From Bdellovibrio sp. UBA4095 (GTDB taxonomy: Bacteria; Bdellovibrionota; Bdellovibrionia; Bdellovibrionales; Bdellovibrionaceae), in assembly GCA_002381805.1 (NCBI GenBank), contig DFXZ01000008.1, positions 113,521 to 177,520 of the forward strand: 64,000 nt of DNA, read 5' to 3'. Positions within the stretch are counted from its first letter, which is position 1. Each line of letters opens with the position of its first letter. The translations under genes were made by a program, and so were the position numbers. Positions 1-7,937 of the stretch are shown piece after piece. The notes below the pieces were generated by a model, which did not search any database, was not told the DNA's origin, and worked only from the letters and a program-made list of their open reading frames with translations.

Positions 1-219
1 CTTAGGCCTTTGTGCGTAAGAGCCGTCCTTCTGTGCTTCAATCAGAGTTTTTTTATAGTTGATAGATACTGTGACGGTTTGCTTTCCAAAATCGACCTCT
101 TGAATAGTGCCGAGATCATGGCATTTAAGACTTAAAAAGATGTCGCGCTTAAGGTCGTTTAAGAAGTCTGCCGATTTTGGATCAAGCTTTGTCAGCGTAA
201 AAGGAATTCCGTTAGCCAA
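1..219 (-). CDS. Phage tail protein, Gp138-like spike N-terminal part (partial)
   Basis: The gene runs off the left edge after 73 codons. I chose a TTG start at 219, which overlaps the stop of the upstream hub gene by 8 bases; no ATG exists in this frame near the junction. The visible part has a short hydrophilic helix followed by the alternating beta pattern FGKQTVTVSINYKK, typical of the OB-fold start of Gp138-type membrane-puncturing spikes. The position just after the hub gene is where contractile phages carry the spike that pierces the outer membrane. The assignment rests on pattern and position only. Confidence 0.55.
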   Translation of the reverse strand, partial: MANGIPFTLTKLDPKSADFLNDLKRDIFLSLKCHDLGTIQEVDFGKQTVTVSINYKKTLIEAQKDGSYAQRPK

Positions 220-1096
220 ACCGCACCCCCAAGTTTCCTTTTGCGGTGATGCAGTTTATGGTTGTCGTTGCAGACTCACCAATCGTTTCGGAAATTGTTC
301 CGGCGTGAGTGATGTTTCTAATCTTGTACTGGCCGTCAAATTCTTTTTTACCAATATCGATCACAACCAATTGATTTAAGTATGCCCGAGACTCCATAAG
401 CATCGTAAAGGTCACGTTGTTCCACTCGCGCTTTGGAACCCCTAGAAGTCCTGTTTGCGAACTAACCGTGAGTGTGTCGCCATCAAGGTATTCATCGTCG
501 GTTAATATATTTAGTTTTGAGTTATCAATGAATGCGCCACCACCAGAAATCTCAGATATCAAATCCATTGAATTTCCAGAGTATGAATTGCCGCGCTTAA
601 TAGTCCTTTCGTAGTTCTTTGAAACCGCACCAATGTCCACACCGTAAGGCTCAAGAGATTTTGCTATAGCTTTGAGCACGTAGGATGACTGAGTGCCGCT
701 TTTAAATTGACCGCCGAACTGAGCATTTATAAAGGCGGCGCCTCCATCAAAGACCTCGATGCTAGTCACGTAATCGACGCCATTTCGTTCAGAGTATGCT
801 TTATGGACTGATCCTCGAAGAATCACCGCGAGGTCATCGCCGTAACCTGCCATCAGTGTAACCATTTTTACAAATCCCCAATCGTTTTCATCTTTACGAA
901 TGAAGGACCTAGTATTCTCATTTAGGTTATACACTTGCAAAATCGCTGAGCTTGGCGAACCCCACATGCCTCTTGTGATGTTAAATTTTAGAGTGAATGG
1001 TAAGGAAATAGTTATAATCGAATTGCTTCCAGGCTTGAGCTCACTTCCTAAGTCTTGGATCTGCAGAATATAGTTTCTGCCAAGTTTACTGCCCAC
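212..1096 (-). CDS. Phage baseplate hub-like protein
   Basis: A 294-residue protein, read from a GTG start with an AGAGG ribosome site 8 bases upstream; it overlaps the stop of the preceding plug gene by 11 bases. The sequence is rich in beta strands, with an early PFTLKFNITRGMW segment and a later region (SGNSMDLISEISGGGAFID) resembling the hub/gp27-like proteins that form the ring connecting tail tube and spike. The neighbours (plug protein upstream, spike downstream) fit that role. No catalytic motif is visible. The exact family is not certain; a general baseplate structural role is likely. Confidence 0.6.
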   Translation of the reverse strand: MGSKLGRNYILQIQDLGSELKPGSNSIITISLPFTLKFNITRGMWGSPSSAILQVYNLNENTRSFIRKDENDWGFVKMVTLMAGYGDDLAVILRGSVHKAYSERNGVDYVTSIEVFDGGAAFINAQFGGQFKSGTQSSYVLKAIAKSLEPYGVDIGAVSKNYERTIKRGNSYSGNSMDLISEISGGGAFIDNSKLNILTDDEYLDGDTLTVSSQTGLLGVPKREWNNVTFTMLMESRAYLNQLVVIDIGKKEFDGQYKIRNITHAGTISETIGESATTTINCITAKGNLGVRFG

Positions 1097-1430
1097 CTAG
1101 GAACCTCTCATACTGATCAATCTCATCTTTAGATAAAATATAGAGGGTATTCTTTCCCTCAATAAAGTCTTCGATAAATTGAGGATCACGCCCTTCCGTT
1201 GAAAAGCAAGCCAAACCAAATCCCAAGGTGTTCTTCCACGCCCTTAAGATATTTGCTCCAGTTACAACCTTTAAATTATTGATTACGGTGTCGCCCACTG
1301 TGAGATTGGTTATGTACCAGGACTTCTGCATTGGAACGAAATATATTGTAAAAGTAACCTTATCGCCGCCAGGTAAATTGAATGTCTTGGTCTGCCTCGG
1401 GTAATCCGATATTTTCTGAACTCTATACAT
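1086..1430 (-). CDS. Phage baseplate plug family protein
   Basis: A 114-residue protein with the pattern of the small baseplate plug proteins of simple contractile phages such as cyanophage Pam3: an N-terminal strand pair (TKTFNLPGGDKVTFTIYF), a central WYITNLTVGDTVINNLKV strand run, and a C-terminal tail containing DPQFIEDFIEGKNTLYIL. These proteins sit at the hub centre, between tube and spike. It is followed by the hub gene (11-base overlap) and preceded by a Dit-like gene 2 bases away, so the genes are translationally coupled. Confidence 0.65.
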   Translation of the reverse strand: MYRVQKISDYPRQTKTFNLPGGDKVTFTIYFVPMQKSWYITNLTVGDTVINNLKVVTGANILRAWKNTLGFGLACFSTEGRDPQFIEDFIEGKNTLYILSKDEIDQYERFLGGQ

Positions 1431-1432
1431 TA

Positions 1433-2311
1433 CTACCCCACATTAAAGCTTGATGGATCAAAGGTGCCCTCTTGGAAGTCCACCGCAGACATTCCTGATT
1501 CCTGATTTGGAGCCGCATTGAAATATGCCCTACCGGTAAAATCGTCGGATTTTTCAACGAGCGTCAATGATGTGGATGCAACATTGATCGTCTTGAACGT
1601 CAGGTTAAACGAAGAGACCACTCTTGTATCTTCTGCCTGTGTCGCCACTATCTCTTGGATAGCGCAGTTTTTAAAGATCGCCCACGGAGTTTGAACGGTA
1701 AACAAGACCCGCGCCTTCCAATATCCATAAAACTTTTGAAATGCGACTTGTTGTTTATTCTGCGATCTAAACTCAACCGATCTAGCGAACTCAGCCCCTT
1801 GTACAGATGAATCAATCTCGTTTAGGGTTGATCCGCCTTTACCAATTGTGTCCCATGCCTGAATGCCTTGAGCGCGCAATATCTGCGCCGCCTGATAAGC
1901 CTGAAGAGCTGCATTGTATGCCCTAATGCCAGACAATGATAAAACCGGCTGATATGCATCGATAACGGTCAGCTTTTCGGCTGCAGTTTTTAGTGGCTGC
2001 AATTCCTCGGGCACTACATTATTGAGCTCACCGATGAATCCTTGTGTGGTGATAAGTTCGGGCGTAAGTGAAATGTGATCCTGAACCGCATAGTTTTGTT
2101 CAACATATGAATCCGTAATATCACTAGAAAGAGTTACCGATTGCTCACCCTCGTAGTTAAACAAGAACTTTTCGCCATTCGAAACCTTGCCGCCGTAAAT
2201 CTGAGTTTGCGGCTGAATTCCGGTGCTTTCTTGCGGCCACACCAAGATCAGATTGTTCAGCGCCTGAGCCGTAACCATCTGACTTGAGAGTGCTGAAATA
2301 TCAATGGCCAT
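1433..2311 (-). CDS. Dit-like baseplate/tail protein
   Basis: A 292-residue structural protein. Its start codon overlaps the stop of the tape measure gene (TAATG), the usual place for a distal tail or baseplate adaptor. The middle (about residues 110-200) is helical and alanine/glutamine-rich; the flanks form beta segments (YGYWKARVLFTVQTPWAIF and VSSFNLTFKTINVAS) resembling the Dit-like N-terminal domain that links tube and baseplate. No enzymatic motifs are seen. The product name comes from these segments and gene order. Confidence 0.6.
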   Translation of the reverse strand: MAIDISALSSQMVTAQALNNLILVWPQESTGIQPQTQIYGGKVSNGEKFLFNYEGEQSVTLSSDITDSYVEQNYAVQDHISLTPELITTQGFIGELNNVVPEELQPLKTAAEKLTVIDAYQPVLSLSGIRAYNAALQAYQAAQILRAQGIQAWDTIGKGGSTLNEIDSSVQGAEFARSVEFRSQNKQQVAFQKFYGYWKARVLFTVQTPWAIFKNCAIQEIVATQAEDTRVVSSFNLTFKTINVASTSLTLVEKSDDFTGRAYFNAAPNQESGMSAVDFQEGTFDPSSFNVG

Positions 2312-3381
2312 TAGTTACCCCACGCTTGAGTTTTAAGTTGTTGCATGGAAGCTGCCCGCTGAACTGCCTGAGAAGTTTTCTGAGCTATTGCTCCGGCGTC
2401 TTTACCAGAAACTCCGTTGTTAGTTTGATTTATTGTGATGCTATTTACGGATTCAGATCCTTTAGAGTTATATCCTTGCGGGAAGTTCCTTCGGTGAATG
2501 TCCTGAAGGTTTCCGACCGACTCATACTGTGGTCCCAGGAAAAAATCCATCCAACTTGTTTCTTTGTCTTTGTATTTACTTAAAGCCTGATCTAGTGATT
2601 GATTCCCGTTATTTTGCCCGAAAAACTGTGCAAATCTTGTTAAAAAGTTCAGAATTGTTTCGGTCAAACGTGCAATAACAGGGACTAGGTTTTCTAGCGC
2701 TGTGGCGAGTTTAGGGCCAACTTTGGCCAAAACACTTCCTACGCTTTTTTCTAAGTTCTTTTGAAAATTATCAAATCTTACCATTGCTTGCTGCAGGCTC
2801 TTCGCCTGCCGGTCAGAAGTAATTGCAGATTTTGGAACTTGATCTAAAGTCATGTCATTTGTTCGAAGCCCCTGGATCACGTCTTGAGACAGCAAAGTGC
2901 CAAGAATAGAATTTATCTGCGAAGTAGGTAATCCAGAGCGAGTAAACTCTCTGAATTTCTCCAGAAGATAAAACGTATCTTCGAGTTTCGATGGGTCAAT
3001 ATTGGTGATCTCGGCAATCCTTAGAAATTCTCCAGAGAAATTTCCAGTCCTAGTCATCTCAGCCATGGCCTGGGCTATCTGCTGAACATTTTGGGTCACT
3101 TCTTCAGCGGATACGCTCGATTGCCTTAGGATATATTGCCAGCGTTGAAGCGTTTCTACTGACTGCCCAGTAAGGTTTGAGAATTTTGTTAACCCCACAC
3201 CTGTACCAAAAGCATTTTTAGAAAGAGCCGTTAAGCCATACGATATCCCAGCAATCGCAGTAAAGAGACCAAGAGCTCTTTTACTCAGGCCCTTCATCTC
3301 ATTGCCGACTTTATTTAGATCTTTTTCGGTTTTCTTATTGCCGTTAAGACCAATGGTAACAAAAAGCTCAGCGATATTCAC
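2311..3381 (-). CDS. Phage tail tape measure protein (short)
   Basis: A 356-residue protein beginning with a GTG that overlaps the stop of the small downstream chaperone frame (GTGA), with AGGGAGA as ribosome site. Residues 1-65 contain the typical tape measure start (LFVTIGLNG...LNKVGNEMKGLSKRALGLFTAIAG), a hydrophobic segment follows, and a second hydrophobic helix lies near 215-255. The protein sets tail length. At this size, and about 1.5 angstrom per helical residue, the tail should be near 50 nm, short for a contractile phage. It lies between the chaperone and baseplate genes as expected. Confidence 0.85.
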   Translation of the reverse strand: MNIAELFVTIGLNGNKKTEKDLNKVGNEMKGLSKRALGLFTAIAGISYGLTALSKNAFGTGVGLTKFSNLTGQSVETLQRWQYILRQSSVSAEEVTQNVQQIAQAMAEMTRTGNFSGEFLRIAEITNIDPSKLEDTFYLLEKFREFTRSGLPTSQINSILGTLLSQDVIQGLRTNDMTLDQVPKSAITSDRQAKSLQQAMVRFDNFQKNLEKSVGSVLAKVGPKLATALENLVPVIARLTETILNFLTRFAQFFGQNNGNQSLDQALSKYKDKETSWMDFFLGPQYESVGNLQDIHRRNFPQGYNSKGSESVNSITINQTNNGVSGKDAGAIAQKTSQAVQRAASMQQLKTQAWGN

Positions 3382-3530
3382 GATTGATCTCCCTTGTTGA
3401 TGTGGAAGTATGAAGCCTCGTAGTCGCCGATAAATCTTTCGTACGCTATTGCCTGAAGAAACTCTCTAGAGTTCATACTTCTAATTCTCTCCAATGAGCC
3501 ATATCCAGCCTTTACGAGACGAAACTCCAT
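3378..3530 (-). CDS. Second reading frame of the tail assembly chaperone (T-like ORF)
   Basis: A 50-residue frame from an ATG at 3530 to a TGA overlapping the tape measure start. It is in the -1 frame relative to the preceding 128-residue chaperone gene and stays open for about 30 codons upstream, back through the end of that gene. This is the classic G/GT layout, in which a ribosomal shift gives a longer fusion. The peptide (MEFRLVKAGYGSLERIR...) is charged and helical. No perfect slippery heptamer is visible; GGGAAAAAC near 3612-3620 is the best candidate. Independent start is possible, though no good ribosome site precedes the ATG. Confidence 0.6.
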   Translation of the reverse strand: MEFRLVKAGYGSLERIRSMNSREFLQAIAYERFIGDYEASYFHINKGDQS

Positions 3531-3553
3531 AAGCAGTGGATCGTCGCTAACCT

Positions 3554-3940
3554 CTACCCTTGGCTCAATCCCACGATCCCCAATAGAGGAGACAACTCTG
3601 CATAGAGGTTTTTCCCAAAAGGGATAAGATTTTCCTGCCCAACTTCATAGCAAATCTCAAGAAAGTCTTCTCTGGCTGAAACATCCTCAAAAATATTTGG
3701 CGTAATGTAGTTCTTTTCGTACAAACATTTCGCCATGCAAGGCCACAAGGCCCGCTCAACATTCTCAGATGAAAGAACAGAAAGAACCGCATCTTTCAGG
3801 AAGTTTTCTTTCCCTGACTCCGCATCAAGCTTTGACGCTTTAATTTCTTTAATGACCGCATCAAACAGGTTCTTTCCTGCTCTAAAATCAGCAAGGCCGA
3901 TCTCAAGAGTTCGGCCACTTTTAAGTGTGTGCAGTTTCAT
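3554..3940 (-). CDS. Phage tail assembly chaperone (G-like)
   Basis: A 128-residue protein between the tail tube gene and the tape measure gene. Its beginning, MKLHTLKSGRTLEIGLADF, resembles tail assembly chaperones that coat the tape measure during tail assembly. The rest is helical, with AEKTF-like acidic stretches and a cysteine-containing middle. The gene ends 24 bases before the next possible start, and the -1 frame continues past its stop, pointing to programmed frameshifting. The start is 2 bases after the tube gene stop. Confidence 0.65.
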   Translation of the reverse strand: MKLHTLKSGRTLEIGLADFRAGKNLFDAVIKEIKASKLDAESGKENFLKDAVLSVLSSENVERALWPCMAKCLYEKNYITPNIFEDVSAREDFLEICYEVGQENLIPFGKNLYAELSPLLGIVGLSQG

Positions 3941-3942
3941 AA

Positions 3943-4398
3943 CTATCCAATCGTTCTAGGCGCATTCGCGAAGTTGATTGTATAGACAGAAATAGATTGC
4001 TCAGCCTCACCAGCTGTGTTGGTCTTTGCCTCAACGCGCTTAGTGAAGATTCCACCCGCTGTAAGGTAAGTATCATTTGTCACCTTGCCAGTGCCATCGC
4101 CGATCTTTTTGATAAACTCACCGGTCATCAAAACGAACCCAGCAAAATTCGCCTTCTGCTGAGACATCAGATTGTTAAGGTATTTATCATCATTGGATCC
4201 GCGAATAACTCTAAGAACATTTTCAGCTCTTTCGCCGGACTCATTAAGCGAATAAATGGCATTGCCATTCTTACCGATCGTCACACTTGCGATGTCATCT
4301 GGAAATGTCAAAGCTGCGCAATCGCCATCGGCAAGATCCGTTAGGAGCCTGCCATTGATAATGTGAATGTCGTTTCCGGTCATTGTTACTGTAGCCAT
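3943..4398 (-). CDS. Phage tail tube protein (DUF3277-like)
   Basis: A 151-residue protein directly downstream of the sheath gene, the standard tube position in contractile phages. It begins MATVTMTGNDIHIINGRLLTDLADGD, close to the start of DUF3277-type structural proteins, and has the expected pattern (RVIRGSNDDKYLNNLMSQQ, then FVLMTGEFIKKIGDGTG) of a beta-barrel tube subunit. The tube forms the channel for DNA and spike. The gene is 9 bases from the sheath stop and has a good AGAGGTG ribosome site. Confidence 0.75.
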   Translation of the reverse strand: MATVTMTGNDIHIINGRLLTDLADGDCAALTFPDDIASVTIGKNGNAIYSLNESGERAENVLRVIRGSNDDKYLNNLMSQQKANFAGFVLMTGEFIKKIGDGTGKVTNDTYLTAGGIFTKRVEAKTNTAGEAEQSISVYTINFANAPRTIG

Positions 4399-4407
4399 GA
4401 ATCACCT

Positions 4408-5832
4408 CTATTCGTTGATATTGACGATAATTGTTCCGCTGTGAATTGCGCCTGCATATTTGAGGGCAATTTGAATCAGTGGAGCTTTTCTTGCCTCGCG
4501 GTCAGCTACTGACTGAAGTGCGATTGGCGTTGAATAAATGTAGTAACCTCGCTGAGAAATATTCTCATAGAAGTCAGCTTGATTTCCGAATGTCACTGGA
4601 CTTGTCCACTCGCCTGGTGCGATGAAACCGTTTCTTAAAAACTGCTCACACACGCGCCTTGCGGCGGCTTTCAAAATGTCCATTCCTGATTCGGTCTGCG
4701 GAATCTTAGTCCCTACTTGAGCTAGAGTGTTAAACTCAGCCACTTGAAGAGATTCGATATATGCCAAGATGTTATAGACGTTGTCGAAGTAGTCGTTGGC
4801 CCCTGAAGTAAAGACCTTTGGAACACCTCGGAAGGACACATAAACGTCAGCGCCAGAGGCTTTTGCTTGGTTTAATATGTTCTGCGAAATATTCTGATCA
4901 GCTGAAATCCCAACAAGGTCTTTCAGATGCATGGTCAGCGTAGTGTTGTTTCCAGAGAAATCAACGCTCAAGCCGCGCGCCGCATATCCAGCGCAGAACT
5001 TAAGGCCGTTTAATACTGTGTCGATGCGGAGAAGTCCGCGAGAATTCACGTATCCGTTTTGTCTTAAGAGATCAAGCTTGCCGCCAGTTTGGTTGTCAGC
5101 TGCCTGAGATCCTAAGAAGAACCCGATCTTTCTCATTGGAGCCAAGACTTCAGCTGCGGCCAACAAATCTGCCTGGGCTAGCTCAACCGTCAAAACAGCT
5201 CCAAAGAAATGGATCAATGAGTCCGCACGGGTGATTGCTTCAGCTACTGTTTCGCCGACTTGTTCATCCGTAAAGCTAAGAGTAATTGGATCAGAAGATG
5301 CATCGGCTAAAGTGTTTGAATCAGCGGTGATCGCAGCTACAGGTCCATAAACACCTGCCATTTTGATAGTGAAGCCTTCGGTAGCATCGCCAGAAACTAC
5401 TACGCTAGCAAATGCAGTACCCATGCCTCTGATCTTTGATTGGATTGACGCCGCAGTATCATCCCAATTGAGTGCGGGAGTGACATCGCCATCGATATCT
5501 AGAGCGTATGCTCCCGATGCAGGGGCCGCCGAGAATGTACACTTCTGGATCGCCGGAAGCATAGGGATCACAGCGCAATATCCACCGTTGGCTCTGATAT
5601 TTGGCCGCTGAGAAAAAATTGAATTTACAAGGGCTGTCGTAATCGAGCTTGATCCGAAATCTGCAGCGATGTCAGCTGGGTCAACAAAGAGCTTATAGCC
5701 GTCATCCCCAAAAGACTCAGCATGTGGCTCATGAGTAAAAACCGCAAGATTGCTGCTATTATATTCACCAACCCCAGCGCCTGGTGCGGTCACTGATATT
5801 TCAAAGACGTTTCCTAAAGATAAATCTGCCAT
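4408..5832 (-). CDS. Contractile tail sheath protein (DUF3383-like)
   Basis: A 474-residue protein of the size and pattern of DUF3383 sheath proteins: N-terminal SLGNVFEISVTAPGAGVG, a YKLFVDPADIAADFG strand-helix unit that begins the sheath core, a central variable beta domain (about residues 100-190), then a region like MRKIGFFLGSQAADN and a C-terminal strand ending SGTIIVNINE, which interlocks neighbouring subunits. It drives tail contraction. Preceded by an AGGAAAAAAT ribosome site; followed by the tube gene. Confidence 0.85.
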   Translation of the reverse strand: MADLSLGNVFEISVTAPGAGVGEYNSSNLAVFTHEPHAESFGDDGYKLFVDPADIAADFGSSSITTALVNSIFSQRPNIRANGGYCAVIPMLPAIQKCTFSAAPASGAYALDIDGDVTPALNWDDTAASIQSKIRGMGTAFASVVVSGDATEGFTIKMAGVYGPVAAITADSNTLADASSDPITLSFTDEQVGETVAEAITRADSLIHFFGAVLTVELAQADLLAAAEVLAPMRKIGFFLGSQAADNQTGGKLDLLRQNGYVNSRGLLRIDTVLNGLKFCAGYAARGLSVDFSGNNTTLTMHLKDLVGISADQNISQNILNQAKASGADVYVSFRGVPKVFTSGANDYFDNVYNILAYIESLQVAEFNTLAQVGTKIPQTESGMDILKAAARRVCEQFLRNGFIAPGEWTSPVTFGNQADFYENISQRGYYIYSTPIALQSVADREARKAPLIQIALKYAGAIHSGTIIVNINE

Positions 5833-5847
5833 TAATTTTTTCCTCCG

Positions 5848-6564
5848 CTAAGGATTAGTAGTTATTTCAGATAGAGAGAATGTGTCGTAATAGTCATATG
5901 AGCCGACCTTTCTCACCATGTACTGGATATTTATTGTTATGTTAAAAGCATAAGGAATAGCCGCTCCCTCTTCTTGGCTCACTGGCACAATTGCTGGAGA
6001 AATTTTTCCGATTTTTAAACTATTCAACTCTTGTTGTTGTTCTGAATACGAGCTATTCAAAGCAAGAACCAGTTCTTCTTTCCTGTGAAGAGCTTCAGTT
6101 GAGCGGCTAAAGATCATAATATCAAGAGGGCTAAAAACATTTGCAGCAAGATCCTCTTCGCCGTTTTTCTGTTTGTTTGAGCTCGAAAAAACACGACTGG
6201 TTAATTGATTGATAGACACATAAAGACGCGAGTCTTTTGGGGGCTTTATCTTTGAATTGTAAAGATAAACCTGGTCAGCATCGAGTCCCATTTGCTTTGC
6301 GATTATGTCGGCCACAATCTTTAGTGGACCGCCAACCATGATTCTATATGTAGCAATCTCGCCGTCAGCGTCTTCCACTCGAATCGTATCAACGCCGTCT
6401 TTTCCTGATGCCGTATAAAAACCGCCGGAATCGATGGATCCGCCCGAAGGCGAAACCGGATCTGGCACTACTGAGAAAGTGTACGGTTCAACACCGCCAA
6501 ACACTCCAAATGGTACCCTAACACCGTAAGTGATCATTCTGTAATAACAACGTACCTGCATCAC
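5848..6564 (-). CDS. Tail terminator/completion-like protein with N-terminal Ig-like module
   Basis: A 238-residue protein between the collar-like gene and the sheath. Residues about 18-78 form an Ig-like/cadherin-like unit (GGVEPYTFSVV, then GGSIDSGGFYTA, then DTIRVEDADGE), a decoration often found on phage structural proteins. The remainder (from about 85) is a mixed alpha/beta domain with KPPKDSRLYVSINQL and NITINIQYMV strands, consistent with the terminator that caps the sheath and tube. The start overlaps the collar gene stop by 4 bases. The Ig-like addition at the N-terminus is unusual for this position. Confidence 0.5.
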   Translation of the reverse strand: MMQVRCYYRMITYGVRVPFGVFGGVEPYTFSVVPDPVSPSGGSIDSGGFYTASGKDGVDTIRVEDADGEIATYRIMVGGPLKIVADIIAKQMGLDADQVYLYNSKIKPPKDSRLYVSINQLTSRVFSSSNKQKNGEEDLAANVFSPLDIMIFSRSTEALHRKEELVLALNSSYSEQQQELNSLKIGKISPAIVPVSQEEGAAIPYAFNITINIQYMVRKVGSYDYYDTFSLSEITTNP

Positions 6565-7004
6565 CCGCCTCCATCTTCAGGAGGTGGCTCCTCTGGAATT
6601 TCTGGAACTATGATGCTTGGCCCTGAGCCAGCGAAGTCCTCAACCAAATGATACTCAAAATAACCATATTCAAGATAATCAAGGCGCTCCATTACGCGGT
6701 ACTGCTTTGATTTATACTTGATCACGTCATCGTTTTTTAAACTTAGATCAGCATGGGCGTGGACTTGAATCCACTTCCAAGACCATTGGGCCTCGGTCTT
6801 CATTTTGAGTTTTTCAGGAGATAAAGGCTGCCAAACGCCCTTAAAGGCAACATCCATCGCAATCTCGACCACTTCGTAATTCACAATTTCTTTTGTGATC
6901 ACATTGAAAGTTAGGTTCTGCATCCATGAAGTCAGAGTTCCAGACATGTTTGGAACTCCGCTTATGCTGATCTCGTTAAATGGTTTATTTGCCGCGTTCC
7001 ACAT
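6561..7004 (-). CDS. Phage collar/neck-like protein
   Basis: A 147-residue protein with the pattern of the collar proteins found beside DUF3383 sheaths: WQPLSPEKLKMKTEAQWSW, then DDVIKYKSKQYRVMERLDYL and YGYFEYHLVED. It ends in a proline/glutamate/glycine tail. It shares one base with the upstream gene (TAATG) and overlaps the next by 4 bases, so the neck genes form one translational unit. It likely joins head and tail. Confidence 0.6.
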   Translation of the reverse strand: MWNAANKPFNEISISGVPNMSGTLTSWMQNLTFNVITKEIVNYEVVEIAMDVAFKGVWQPLSPEKLKMKTEAQWSWKWIQVHAHADLSLKNDDVIKYKSKQYRVMERLDYLEYGYFEYHLVEDFAGSGPSIIVPEIPEEPPPEDGGG

Positions 7005-7447
7005 TATGAAACCTCGGATGAAATTGAATCTCTGAGCTGCTGAGAATCCACCAAGACCATACCAGTGTTATTTTTATAGCCTGGAGCGTGAGCTGGCCAC
7101 TTGCCATCTCCGCCAGTTCTAAAGCTATCAGCGACAACAGTCTCGCCAACTAAACCAATGCCCTTAATAAGATCGGTAAGGTCGCCTGTTTGAGAAGCTG
7201 TTTCAAAAACAGTCGAGCCATCAAGGCCAGCCTCATCAAGTTTGTCTTGGAACTTTTCCAAAATCGGCTGACGCAAGAATGATCTCTTCGGCACGCCATA
7301 ACCGAACTCATGATAAAGCCCGATTTGTGCGTTGTTCATTCCATCTCTTGAAGCCTTGCTCCCAAGAACGCCAACCTTCGCTTTTGGCGCATTGCCAAGA
7401 GCTTCAGCGATGTTTTTAAGCTTCGACATATCAAGCTTAACCTTCAT
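7004..7447 (-). CDS. Tail completion/neck protein, HK97 gp10-like
   Basis: A 147-residue protein. I prefer the ATG at 7447 over one 18 bases upstream because GGAAGG lies 8 bases before it. The segment AQIGLYHEFGYGVPKRSFLRQP (about residues 45-65) is the hallmark of HK97 gp10-like and P2 gpS-like tail completion proteins, with the conserved HEFG and PxRSFLR. The C-terminus is helical and ends LVDSQQLRDSISSEVS, also typical (the LxxTGxLRxSI motif). It sits between the connector and collar genes. Confidence 0.75.
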   Translation of the reverse strand: MKVKLDMSKLKNIAEALGNAPKAKVGVLGSKASRDGMNNAQIGLYHEFGYGVPKRSFLRQPILEKFQDKLDEAGLDGSTVFETASQTGDLTDLIKGIGLVGETVVADSFRTGGDGKWPAHAPGYKNNTGMVLVDSQQLRDSISSEVS

Positions 7448-7878
7448 GGGTGAGTCCTTCCACAAACTGAAAAGATCCTGCCGGTGAGGTAAGGCAAAAG
7501 CATGTGAAGGTATTTTGCGCCGTAGTTGGTTTTTGAAAACATCGACAGAATTGGATTGTCGAGAATTCTTTGTGGTACCGAGTAAGATTCAGACACGCTT
7601 CCCACTGATTTACTTGCAGTTATCCAAGAGTATGATCCCTCAACCCCTTGAGATGCTGCCCGCAAGTCAATCACTAGGAAATGTGCCGTTAAATAAAGAT
7701 AAGCAAGAGTAAAAACGGCTTGAGTTGGCAATATCCCAGCGTTCATAGACGCTTCAGCTTCGAGCATTGCCTTTGATATATCGCCATCAGTGACGCCCAA
7801 AGCAGGATCAGCATTGTAAGGAAAATCCCTTACAAAGTGCGCTTTAAACTCTTCGACTGTTGGTTTTGTGTAAGCCAT
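7444..7878 (-). CDS. Head-tail connector, DUF4054-like
   Basis: A 144-residue protein with DUF4054 features: an N-terminal EEFKAHFVRDFPY, the helical run AYLYLTAHFLVIDL, then SKSVGSVSESYSVP and a closing TNYGAKYLHMLLP. These are adaptor proteins bound to the portal ring. The order (major capsid, DUF4054, gp10-like, collar) is standard. It overlaps the next gene by 4 bases. Confidence 0.75.
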   Translation of the reverse strand: MAYTKPTVEEFKAHFVRDFPYNADPALGVTDGDISKAMLEAEASMNAGILPTQAVFTLAYLYLTAHFLVIDLRAASQGVEGSYSWITASKSVGSVSESYSVPQRILDNPILSMFSKTNYGAKYLHMLLPYLTGRIFSVCGRTHP

Positions 7879-7894
7879 TTTTCATCCTATTGAA

Positions 7895-7931
7895 AGGGGC
7901 CCCGCCGAAGGATGCGCACGACGAGACCCCT
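7895..7931 (-). terminator. Hairpin after the major capsid gene
   Basis: Arms 7895-7907 and 7919-7931 form a 13-bp stem on the minus strand (three pairs are G-U) around an 11-base loop, followed by TTTC. It begins just after the capsid stop. The U-tract is short, so it may be a partial terminator or an mRNA-protecting structure that sets capsid apart from the tail genes. Confidence 0.6.
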
Positions 7932-7937
7932 AAAAAA

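Noticed and set aside
3565..3792. 75-codon frame within the tail chaperone
   Set aside because: It is in the +1 frame, ends before the -1 continuation and has a shadow composition; the -1 frame is the meaningful one.
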